A stretch of 64,000 bases of DNA from Acridotheres tristis (taxonomy: Eukaryota > Chordata > Aves > Passeriformes > Sturnidae). Location of the stretch: positions 47,481,154 through 47,545,153 of the forward strand of contig CM072887.1 in the NCBI GenBank assembly GCA_037013685.1. Reading direction: 5' to 3'. Below are positions 38,806 to 49,953 of this stretch, piece by piece. Each line of letters begins with the position of its first letter. Within the stretch, counting starts at the first letter, position 1. The notes under the pieces were generated by a model. The model did not search any database. It saw only the letters and a program-made list of their open reading frames with translations, and was not told the DNA's origin. A program made the position numbers and the translations under genes.

Positions 38806-41800
38806 GTGAGCCGCCGCTGCTGTCCGCGACTGGCAGGGAGAGCCGGGCCTTGCGTTCCGCCTGGGGCCGCGCCCGCTGCCCGGCAGCCGGGCGGTAAACA
38901 AATGGCGGCCCGGCGGCGGCCCGAGCGCCCGGGGGCGCCTGCCTGCCGCCGCCGCCCCTGACATATCGCCGCTGTAAGAGGCCGAGGTGGGCTCGATGTG
39001 CGGCTCCATCGGCGTCGTCTCCTCCTCGCCCGCCCCCCGTGCCCCGCGGGGCCCGGCGCTCCCGGTGTGTGCCCGCCGTGCCGGGCCATGTCGGGTGGCC
39101 GCTGCCGACGGGCCCACGGGTGGCGGCGGGCCGAGCTGTGCCGCGGCCGCTTCCTCTGACCCCGCCGTGCTGCCAGCGCTGTCGGGGTGTCGCGATAGCA
39201 CGTGGGGAGGGCGTACGGCCGGGGTCTGCCGGGTGCTGTGGAGACTGCAGTCGGAGGGTCGCCTTTCTGCGTGAAAGGAGGGGGAAGAGAGCAAGTAATC
39301 CAGAGGTATTGCTAAAATCCTCCTCTAATCCCCCCGTGTTTGTGTATTTCGAGTAGATGTGCTCAGACCGTGCAAGAGGAGGTGTTTTCTCTCTTCTCTC
39401 AGGCCCCTTTTTAATGGCTGTTTTTTGACGTGCGGTGGAGCCTTTGTTTCCCTCCTTGACGAAGGTAAGGAGGGTTGTGAGGCTGTACTCCTGTAACCTC
39501 ACGGGCCGGCAATCAGAAGCATACAGGGAGATGACAGCAGCTTGTTGAACGGCTCGCGTGTTGGAACAGTTGTGTGGCCTGACTTCCAAAAGTTCTAGCG
39601 TCGCTGTTGTTCGCAGTAGGTCTTCAGAATTCTTAAGGGAAATAACCGTGGGCTGGAGAGGTGGCTTTCTTTTGTTCTGTAAAGCTCTGCTTGGATTTGG
39701 CTGAGGAGCTTTTTATAATCTTTGCTTCCCTTTCGCTGATTATGTTGTTAATATGCCAGATAAGTGTTTGTTAGCATACTAGTCCAAATGCAGTGCCTGT
39801 GAAGTAACAGCCTCACCTTAGCACTTAAGGCAAGATATCTCCTCTGCCTTCTGTAGAATTGGTGTGGAGTACTTTTACTTGGGTGGTTAAGTCCTTCGCC
39901 TGGACACCTGCTGCCTTCTGCTTCACGTTGATGTGGTACACCTTAACTTGTGCTGTGATTTGGGGGATTAATGTTCATGCATCCCCTTTGAGGAGGATGT
40001 CATTTTTTTATGACCTTCCCCTCTGCACCCGTCTCCCAGAAGTACAAAAAATATTAGAAGAACTTTGTTGGTAAGGAAGTTGAGTACCTGGAATACTGTA
40101 AAATGCAGTGGCAGCTTTACTCTGTATATATATAAATATCTATGTGAAATTTCTTCATAATGGTCAAGTTTCATCGAGAGAAGAAATAGATTAGAGAGAG
40201 TGAATTGGGATTGTATTGCAGCTGAGACTTTTTGTGGGATCTCTTCTCTCATTTTCTTCCAAAGTTAGAAGGTGTTAGAGAACAGGAGAATCCCAGGAGA
40301 ATGGACAAAAGCTATGCAAAAGCAGTGTTTTTACTCTGCTGCCTGAACATTGTTTTGCACTAAATTCTACATTTGCTCAGTTACCTCATTAAATTCAGGT
40401 TATATTTCCCTTGGCTCCTACTTGGATGTTGGACATCTAATGGACTAAATAAGTGCTGCCTTTAACAAGTAATATCAAGTTGGAAAGTCTCTGGACAAGA
40501 TGTTTGCATGTTTTTGGACAGCAAGGTTTTTAGGACGTGAAGAGTGTCTACAACAGAGGGTGTAGTCTACAACTTTGTGAAGAAGAAAGCATATGGTTAT
40601 TAATCTTCAAATGAGTTCCTGTGTCTGCTGCAGATTTCAGCTGTGTAAGAAACCCCTGTTTTGCCTTCAGTCCAATTGAACTAAAAGTAACAACATTTCC
40701 CTCATATTGATAGACCTATTTCTTAGGTGGGCTCTGTCTAAAAGGAGGCAAATGGTGTTTGCCTGTGGCGATGAGATCCAGTGGAATAAAGATGGGAGCA
40801 GGGAACCATCAGGGTATAGTCATCATTGTACTGGTGACAATTTCCCTTCAGTTTCCTTATCTGCATACTAAGAATAAAGATGGTGTATCTGTTGGTGAGA
40901 TGGTTAGATTGTGTAAGGGGGTGGTAAGTATTCCTAAACAGACCACAAAGAAATGAATATTTACATTATGGTTGCAGAAAAACCTATGTAAACTGTCCTG
41001 TGTCAGGACACTGTCTAATCTCAATATTGAATGAAGGAAAAAGACTGAAAAGTCTTGTAGTAGAAACTGGTCTGAAACAGGCCAAGAGAGTTAAAATGGC
41101 AAGGAAGCTCTAGATTCTGACTTCCTTTCAAGCTACTGTTTTTAATAGTTTCTGATGTGACACTTGGTGTCTTGTTATAATTTTATAGTAATCTGTTAAT
41201 GCTGTTCGAAGCTTGAGGACCCTGCTAACCCCTATAGTCAGTAGAACATCCAGCTGAGTAGATTGTGCTGTTTCTTACCAAATATCCAACATTGATCTAA
41301 GCTGTTAATTATGAATCATGATGAAAAAAATGATAGGTTTGAGAATGGGAGGCATGTTGAGGTAAGTTTCTGAGTGGTGTAGTTACAGCTGTTCATGTAA
41401 AACTTTAGGTAGTGGTTCAGGCTGATTGTGATACCTGGTTCAGACTTTGCTACAGAGGTGCTGAAAGATGGGTGGTGTTTTGTTGAAGTTCAGGCTTTCA
41501 TTTGTCTGTTTAGAAGCCTCTCTAGTACAAACTGTAGTTTTCCAAAAGTCCTGTTTGACAGAGAAATTTGTTGGTGTGATAGATTCATTGCAAATAGGAT
41601 CTTTATAGGAGTGTGCTTTATTGGCAAAGCTTTAATGCTCTTACAAAATCTTGTTTTGTCTGAGTCACTGTTGTCAACAGATAAGGAATGTGTGTGGATA
41701 GGATCGTTCAGCTGGAGTCCTTAGGCAGAAAGAAATAACATCAAGCCTGTGGACATTTGGAAAAGGCAGTCTGAAATACCTTTTCTCTAATGATATCAGA

Positions 41801-44557
41801 GATAAATCGATGAATAATCATATGTCCTAAAGCCCTGTACAAACTTACAGTGAAGATGTTCATGTTTTCCAGTTCTTCATTCATGTTAGAAACATATTGA
41901 AAGAGCTGGTATAATATGCTCACTATGAGATATATTCCCAGCTTTCTGCCATTAATTGTTTTGAGATGGGTGAGGTTTTTGTTCAGCGAATAGTTTTATT
42001 TAAAACTGGCTTTTTTTTACTGTTTTGTTGGTTTTAAAACCAAGCAGCTTGTAAGGGGGAAAAACCTGGCAGTTGATGCAAAAAGTGTCTTTCATTTGAT
42101 AAGAAAGGGTAATACCTGAAAATAGAATAGATTAAAGTTGTTAAAACTGTCTTAAAATATCAAGGTTTTTTTTGTTTTACTTCAAATTTTTCAAAATATT
42201 TTGAGACAAACTCCCATAATTTCTACTTCAGTGTAATCTGATAAGGTATCCTTGTGGGTATGTCTTAAATTTTTTTGTGTACTGTCTATTTTGCTGCATA
42301 TTTGTTAGGCCATTGTCTACTAACAAGGGTATATGTTTAACAGATCAAATAACTTGATATGGACAGAATACAAGGCAATGCACTTCAGTGTAGTATGTTG
42401 GAGAGAAGTTGCTTTCATAGTCTATTTACCTTAAAGTTGTTTTCTCATTTTGCTATGGGAGCTGGTTAAACTTGTGTCATAGGGCCTGAAACAGTATATT
42501 AATGAGATGTTTGGCCTGTTTTCTGTAAGTATGCAGAGGTCAGGAATTCTTCAGCAGCAGCATGTATGAATTGAAATATTATGTAAGAAGGATTTATTTT
42601 TGGTTTCTTTTGGGTTAAAACTACCTACCGTAATACAGAATGCATTATTTTTTTTGTTTCTGGTTAATGAGAAATGGATTATTTTCTTTCCTACTTTTCT
42701 GGGGAATTTGTGAGTTGGTATTGGGGTAAGAATATCACAGTTCCTTTGGGCATATCATCTCGGTTTCACGTCTCTTAATTTTTAGTGGTGATCCTTGGGC
42801 ATGAAAGAATGGAAGAAGCATCTTGTTACAATAAAAAGCTTTTTAATAATAAGCAACTCCTTAATAAGTTCCCATGTATGAAGACTGAAGATGGACAAAT
42901 TTTAACTAGACTAAAATGCATTTTGTAAAAGAATCAAGCTTTATTTATTTCTTTTAGTTCTCCAGCTGTTGTAATCTTTCATATGATTTTGGGATTTTTT
43001 TTCTGAAGTGGTCAGAGCAGTGAGTTAAGTGCAGTAGGTCAGAATAATAACTTTTAATAATCTCTTACAGCCTTAAATGTAATTAGGTTACCATGCAGTG
43101 TGACTAACAGCTAAAATGATAGAACTTAGCTTGTACTTGGGAAGTCTGTTTAAAACTTGTTCCTATTCCCATAAAATCTACCAAAAAAATCAGTATTTGT
43201 AGCCCCAGACAGTGTAAGCGCATGACCTTTTCAAGGGATTGTACATACAGAAAGTAATGTCTACACCTGAAATGAAACCTTACTTCTGATCTCATTTCTT
43301 GCAGAATCTGCAGCAATCGAGGAGTCATACTGTGTTCAAGTTCAGAAGTGCTTTACACATGAAATCTACTGGCTCTCTAGCTGATTCTGCCCTGTCACCA
43401 TCTCAACAGGTAGAGTGCTTTTGTGCCTGAGCCATGCAGCAAGCGTAGCTGTTCCTCGGGCGGTCGTCCTGTGTCCGTGTGTGGCCAAAGGCACATTGAG
43501 GTCTTTGGGTTTCTTCTCTGGGGAATCTGTCAAGGAAGCAGGAATGCATGGCAGATCTGTCACAAAAGTACTCTAAAGAAAAGCCTAGTAGTTTTGCTTT
43601 TGATTTTTAGCACTCTTTTAACTGAGTTAACAGGGATAGAAGAAAGTGTTCTATCATTTCATCAGAGCTTCTAATATGTAACAAAGCCAGACACGTAGGG
43701 CATCAGTGGAGGGTCCATTTCAGTCAAAGCAATGTTTTACTTTGGTTCTTTTCCCCTTGAATTCTATTTTTTTTTTGGCTGCAATGGTCTGGGAGGAAAT
43801 AATTTGCCACCAGGAAGAAAGGATATGTGGGGCAGGGGCAGACATGGAAAAGTCTTCTTTATAAGGTTGGTATAATAAAGGTTGCAATTCCCTTTAATTC
43901 TAGTGCTCATTATTTATGCTATAGTTAGAGAGTTCTCTTTTTTTGGTCTGGTTTGTTTGTGAGGTGGATAGGTAACTTTGATTTATGCTTAAAAAGGCAG
44001 CTAGTATATATTCCTCCTTCAATGCTAGACCACTGGTAAAACTAGAATCTTTCTAGCATTATGTGTCCCCCTGAGGGTTTTTTTTCTTGCAGTAAAAAGC
44101 CATGTTTTAGTGTAACCTTTTTCTTCCTCTTTTGTGTAATACATAATAATAGCTGTAGACTATGATGGTAATGGTTGAAGTAGTGTCCTGCTTACATAGT
44201 AGTTTGGGGTTTAGTAATTGGAGCTCTTTTCATGTTTTCAGTGATTAACAATAAATTAATGTAGACTCGTTCTAGAATGTTCAGTATGTGCAGTCACTAC
44301 CAGCCAGGGAAGATGCTCTTGTCTTTGTTGTGTGAGAATGCAGTGAACACTCATCCATCCAGCTGTTTTGAATATAGTTTTAGCTTCCCTGGTCTACCTT
44401 GTTTAACAGAAATTAGGGTTGTCCTGATGAACTTAGGGGTAGGAGGAAGTAATTACTATGGTGTAAGGTTGAGAATTTAAGTTTGGCATGAGAAAGACAA
44501 GCTCCTGATAGAAACCTGGGTAAAAGATAGAAGATTGAGAAATACAGTTGTCTCTTC
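38806..44557 (+). other. FBXO30: FBXO30 intron 1, proximal part
   Basis: About 5.7 kb between the candidate first exon and the intronic LTR. After the CpG island it becomes AT-rich. I recognise no coding exon, RNA gene or dispersed repeat in it. The open frame at 39859-40074 and others are unconvincing. Confidence 0.55.
44554..44557. repeat. Left target-site duplication of LTR copy 2
   Basis: The four bases cttc immediately before the LTR's TG are repeated exactly at 44987-44990 after its CA. This marks the insertion boundaries. Confidence 0.65.
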
Positions 44558-44986
44558 TGATGCCTTGGACTGACTACCTAGAACAGAGGCTAGATAGAGT
44601 TATAGAATAAAGTGAGTATTTATTAAAGGCCTTTAACAGATACACCTTGGGCAATGCAGAAGCCTCACAGAGGCTACACCCAAGATGGATGAAGTCACGA
44701 GTTTATCAGGCCAATATAAGTTTGGCTTGTTTGCATTTCAGGGGTTAATTGTCCAATTACAGCTTCAGGTAATGAAGTCACATTCCCCTAGTTTGCCCCT
44801 TCCCCAATTTACTTTGGTTTATTCTTTTTGGGCCTGAGGCTGTCGTGATGACCTTGGTCCTCAGGCTTGGAAGGATTGTTTTGTCTGACCAAACTGTGAT
44901 GAGGGCGTACTAAAATTCTATATGAAGTTCAGAACACTAATCCAGTACAGGATCTGAAAAATATAAAAGCTAAACTTAAGGCATCA
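44558..44986 (-). mobile_element. Solo LTR of the same ERV family as 5510-5947 (copy 2), in FBXO30 intron 1
   Basis: A 429-bp element has perfect 7-bp inverted ends (tgatgcc ... ggcatca) and is flanked by a 4-bp direct duplication, cttc. It is collinear with the element at 5510-5947 and shares long identical words such as 'ccaattacagcttcagg'. The minus strand carries AATAAA (plus-strand tttatt at 44619-44624), so the LTR lies antisense to FBXO30. No internal retroviral sequence is present. The intact ends make this the better preserved of the two copies. Confidence 0.87.
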
Positions 44987-44990
44987 CTTC

Positions 44991-47900
44991 TGCAGTGTCC
45001 AAAACAAAAGGGAATTTTTTAGTACAGTTTGCATGTATTTGCTTGTGGGTGGATTTGGATGCTCCTGGGAGTTTAAACCTGTAGTACAGCTTGTATGTCT
45101 CTAGTCTTCTACTTCCTTGAAGCAGTAATTTAGGAACCTGTTGGTCTATTTTGTTGAATTTGATAGAAGAGTCTCAAAGCTGGTTCAGCTTTATAGGTTT
45201 GATGGATAAAAGGTGGCGTGTAATGGAGGGCTCCAATAGCAGTAATGGTTGCTGTGATTTCCTGTCTTATTGGCCCCAAAGAATTCATATAGTAGAGAGT
45301 GAGCAAGCAGACTTTGGGATTGATAATACAGCTTTTGTGGTAGAGAAGAAAGTGAGAACTTGCACTTGCAGCTGAAGCATTGTGTATGTCTGAAACCCTT
45401 ATTATGCTATTTTATGTTTGTGTTACAACAGCAACTGGAAATCACGTGGCTGTAGCAGCTGGAATTTTAATCCTTTTAATTATGACAGATTTTCAAAGCA
45501 TGTTCTGGCTGATTTAGTCAGCTGACTGTATAGTATGTACAATAACATCAAGTGATGGCACAAATTCTGAGAGCAGTGGTCACCTCACTGGAACGGGATG
45601 TATTTTTAGGTTTCTCTGCTAGTAACAGTCAAGTGTATGTACTTCAGCACCCTGAACTGGAGGAACTGAAGCTGGTTGCTGACACTACACTATCAGAAAA
45701 GGACAGCTGTTCATTCTTGCTGTAGTCATTGACCTGACACTGTCTTCTGATCATATTGTGACAAGGAGCACAGTGGGATATAAACACTGTAAATATTACT
45801 GGTGTTTTAACGATAGGTATTTTTCTCTATTTCAGCAATGACATTCTTTGTTTGCTCTTTCAATTTGCTGTATTAGAGGAAATAAAAGGACTTGTTACCT
45901 CCAGCGAGAATTTTCTTTATCACCCCTTTACCTAACAGATTTTTTTCTTTACAAAGCAATATTTGGGAAGAGGGTGGTTCCTTTTCTCAGTATAGTACTA
46001 ATGATATATTGGTTATGGTTCTTTAATGGGAAATTATTCATATGTGAATGCTCTTAATCTATGAATGAAAGAGGTGCTAAATTCTGCGGTTTACAAAGTT
46101 AGCTTACAAAATAGAGTGAGTCATGGCCATTTGCTGATTAATCACTGTGCTAATTCTTGAGGTCTTATCTATTTATTTTACCAGTTTGATAAGGTCATTT
46201 GTTTTTTCTCCTTTCAAATAATTTGCAGTTTAAGAATTGAATTATATCAGAAGCCTAAAGTAGTTCAAGCAGTCCAGGAACTCATGACTGCCCAAAACAG
46301 CTGTTGAGTTTGAAGCTCAAGTATTAAAATTAAAAATGCATAAAAGGACATTTAATATATTTAAAGAGACATTTTAGTAACTTATAAATGAAATGCAACA
46401 TTCTGACTAAATTGAAGTTTTGCAGCAGGTGCTGAGGAGTTAAGGCTTGTAAGCAGAACACAGAATTTTAGTCAATGTTCTGTTGATGGTCTACTGATGT
46501 CTGAAGATACTTTAAGTTATGTGTTTAGAAAACGAGCTAAAGTATTTGAATTTTAAAATAAATGGCAACTAATATCAAGCTTCTTGGTGACCAGTAAAAT
46601 TCTTATTTGTAGAAACTGAGAGAATAAGTTACTTCATCTGTTTAACTGATCTTGTGCATAACTGTTTCTTGATAAAACCAACCTGAAGCATCCATAACAG
46701 AACAAATTAGCATCTAGCTATTGATAACACTTGGGATTTTAGTGTCAGCTTTGGCTTTCACACCTGTCTGTTAGTGATATTTGATGTTTTCACCTGATTT
46801 TGTTTCCTTATTATTTTGAAAGGTCACTTGATTATATGAAATAATTAAGTTTTGATGAATGTTAGCTTATGAGTGAAAGGAGCTCAGGAGCCTGAGAAAA
46901 GCCAGTATCATTGTGCAACTCAGGTTTCACAATCTGACTTGTAAAGACCAAGATAGTGTGCTGGGGAGGAGGATGTTTTAGTGTCTTAATAGAATGTTCT
47001 GTGTAAGCTCATGCTATTTAAAGATAGTATTTAATGATGGTTGACTAATTTAGGGTATGTCTCCAGAAATGGTGCAGGCAAACATGATCTCAGTTTGACT
47101 GTGTTCTGAGCTGCTGCATGTGGGCCAGCTTTGACCAAGAAGCAGTAGAATAGTGCTGGCTTAGCAGTGTGCACTATTTTTCCAACATAATTGACATATG
47201 TCCCCTTTCTGGGTTAAGTGAAGGTGGCTTGTCAGCCTTGCGCAAAATCAGTAAAATTTTGGCCCAAATCACTATCATGACATGTCATGCATGTCTTGAC
47301 ATGATCAGATGGTGTATATTTGAAATTCCCACTGAAGTCCAAGTGTCACAGTCGGTGTGGAATGGGCTAGAGGCAGCCATGAGGGTCTGGAATGGACTTG
47401 TGTCTCCACCCGCTCCACACACCTGGGTTGTGCCCAGCGTGGAGCCCCGCGGCGGCAGCACCCAGGGCAGCCCAGGCTGCCCCTCGTTGCTGTGGAGGAA
47501 CATGCCTGGTCTTGGCAGCGTTACCCCCCCAGGCTGCTGTCAGGCTGTACCCAGCTTTTCCACACCATGGGAAAGGGCATTAGCAGCTTGTGACATGAGT
47601 GCTCTCTTTTCACCTGGGGTACTGTCAAGTGAATGGTGAAGCTGCTGGATAGGGTGAGAGCATACATAAGCCCCACAGTGAGGCAGAGGTCATCTCGGGT
47701 ACCCTCACGGGCAGGTGTGGCCTGTGCAGCTGAGCCCACTTAGCAGCACACCATCCCATCTTAAGAGAGTCATTATACTCCTGCCCTGAACACACCTGCA
47801 TGCTGCTCTCCGAGTGGCTCCCTTCTGGCCAGCTTGAAGTGAGCAGGCTATTGCTTTATGGGAGCTCTGTATAGATAGATGAAACAGGGGCTGGGCTCTC

Positions 47901-49937
47901 TAATGGCCCTGGCATTATAAACTAGCAATTGCCTATTTCAGTCTTATTTCCATTTTGTCTTATGCACTTTAAAATACACACATAATCAGAGAGCTTCGTT
48001 TTGATCTGTTCACCTGTTGACTTGAGGAGAAGTGGTTTGGTTTCAGTATTGATGGAAATTTCTAAGATTTTCTTTGGTCTAGCAACAGGCCACAGTATTT
48101 AGCAAGAATTACTCAGAGAGGGTTTTGCTGGAAGAGCTAAAATTATCTTCAGAGAAGTCAAATAATTTTCATTCTTTACCGAACATGTTTAATTTCTTTG
48201 TAGTAGATGCTATCTGACTTAATTTGCAAGTCAAAAGCAGGTTATGTGCCAGAGAGGTTTGCAAAAATGTTCAACAAGTCAGTCACTGAGTCCAGTGATA
48301 CACTTGACAATTTATTACTGTTACTCAGTATATAAATGCTAAGGTATGGTGGGGGAAATTCAGCTGTGTTTTGCCTGCTAAGTGTAGCACATACGCTTTT
48401 TTGTTAAAAGTGTTCAGGAGAGTGGGTGGCTAAAATATTTAAGTTATCCAAATTACGACGCATGGGGGGATGAGGACTGATTGCTACTTAAAGTTGGCAT
48501 GAATTTCAAAGCATTATAAAAGAATACAAGTGAGTGAAGTGTCACATAGATTTCTATTTAAATGCTTTAAAGTATTTAAAGTGAAGTGTCTAAAAGGCAC
48601 TTTTTTTCATTTTACCTTCAGTTTAAGAAAGCAGTTTTCTTTTTATAGTTTAGAGTAATTTTAATTTAAGAAGGTTTAATGCATTAAGCCTGTAGTGTTT
48701 AGTCTAAAGACCATGCATCAGAGTGCTTGTTAGCAGAATAAGGAACCAGTTTTATTGATCTTAAATTATTTGAGTGTTTTATTTCTCAATAAAATTGCTA
48801 ATAAGGAAAAGATGAAATTGAGCAATTTTTGAAACAGTATTTTTGAAATTTGGCTCTGTGCAAGTCATTCACTGATACCTCTGAACTTTAATCCCTACTG
48901 GTATCACTTCTGAGAGGGAGTTTGTAAGAGCACAAGGGGAGAGCTTGGTAACTTGTGTGGGCCTGCACTCCAGCTAGAGAGCAGTTCCAGACTTTCTCAA
49001 AGTGTAATACCAAGACAAAACGTTTACTCTTACTATTTTTTCTTTTTTTCTTTGTTTTTTGATGCCACAGCAAAGATTTGAATTTTTTGTTGGTATTAAT
49101 GTGTTGTTACAGATTGCACCATGGATGTGTATGTATTTTGATTTTTATTGCTATTTGGCCTTGTTATGCAGAGTTGTTGATATCCTGACCCTCTGAATTG
49201 CTGGTATTGTGATCAGGGCAGCCATAGGATGCATTAAAAAATTACCTTTTGTGGGTTGAAGTGGACATGCAGATAGGACCGTGTTGGCAAATAAAGTTTT
49301 ATGTAAATGTTTTCAGTGAAATAAAAGGACTTATTTAATAAATAAAAGGACTGAAGTCTGTCAGAAGTAGAGAATGGGATGTGACGTGGAATTGAGATGC
49401 TCGCTGAGGCTGCAGATTGCCTTAAACAGAACTGCAAGGAGAAATGTCAGCAGCTTAGGTGGTAGCAGGCAGCCTGGGGAACAGGTTGCCTCTGTTTAAT
49501 TTAGAATTGCACATGAGGATGAATCTGGTATCCTTTATTTTATCTCTGTTCTCTGGGCAATTGTATCATTTATAATTTTAGGTAGTTGACTATATAGTCA
49601 AAGGTCATGCTTTTTTTTCACAGAATTGTCTATTTGCAGTGGGCAGGGGAAAAGGGCTATTCCACAGTGAAGTATTACACAACATTTTTACTTAAGTTGT
49701 ACTTACTAGACCTGGTAAATAAATGCATAGACTGTGTTCTGGGCTCTGATGCAAATGTGCATTTTTAATTTTCAGCTAAACTTTTACGCGCCATTTCTTT
49801 GAAATAAGATGTTACATTCTTGCTTTCTTAAAATGTCTACTGATCAAACATGCAAAACTGCAAATAGTAGTAGCTAGCAAATATGAATAATATTGATTTA
49901 ATATTCTATGCTGTTTGTCTCCTTTCTCCTTACTCAG
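44991..49937 (+). other. FBXO30: FBXO30 intron 1, distal part
   Basis: AT-rich intronic sequence ending in the pyrimidine-rich tract and AG acceptor at 49936-49937. It contains one GC-rich patch (about 47340-47560) of unknown nature. I see no supported coding exon or RNA gene. Confidence 0.7.
47340..47560. other. GC-rich patch in FBXO30 intron 1, identity unknown
   Basis: About 220 bp with marked GC enrichment (for example ggagccccgcggcggcagca) in AT-rich intron. Open frames overlap it in several phases (the longest is 47169-47639), with no domain or splice support. It could be an old repeat or a regulatory element. Confidence 0.35.
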
Positions 49938-49953
49938 AATTGGACTTACAATC

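Larger units (their letters stand above)
38270..39280. promoter_or_regulatory. FBXO30: CpG island / FBXO30 promoter region
   Basis: About 1 kb of very GC-rich, CpG-dense sequence stands sharply apart from AT-rich DNA on both sides. It has no TATA box, as is normal for a housekeeping-type promoter. It contains GC boxes CCCCGCCCC (38507-38515) and CCCCGCCCCC (38573-38582), an ETS-like CTTCCG (38515-38520) and an ATGGCGGC YY1-like core (38902-38909). It is the only CpG island in the window and lies about 11 kb upstream of the FBXO30 start codon, on the correct side, so assignment to FBXO30 is a strong inference. Long open frames on both strands here are a by-product of GC-rich DNA. Confidence 0.85.

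Noticed and set aside
38146..39589. Long overlapping open frames on the minus strand (382, 299 and 457 codons) and on the plus strand (238 and 207 codons) across the CpG island
   Set aside because: GC-rich DNA has few stop codons. The translations are Arg/Ala/Pro/Gly-rich, open in several frames at once and match no family. The region is better explained as a promoter.
5510..44986. The two similar LTRs as the ends of one provirus
   Set aside because: They are 39 kb apart, and the DNA between them contains unrelated repeats, a CpG island and no gag, pol or env sequence. They are separate solo LTRs.
47169..47639. Open frame of 156 codons in FBXO30 intron 1
   Set aside because: It overlaps the GC-rich patch, is open in several frames and lacks plausible splice sites or similarity.
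49915..49953. Upstream extension of the FBXO30 reading frame from a TTG codon
   Set aside because: The first part is intronic, before the AG acceptor at 49936-49937. The ATG at 49954 has good Kozak context and matches the family N-terminus.
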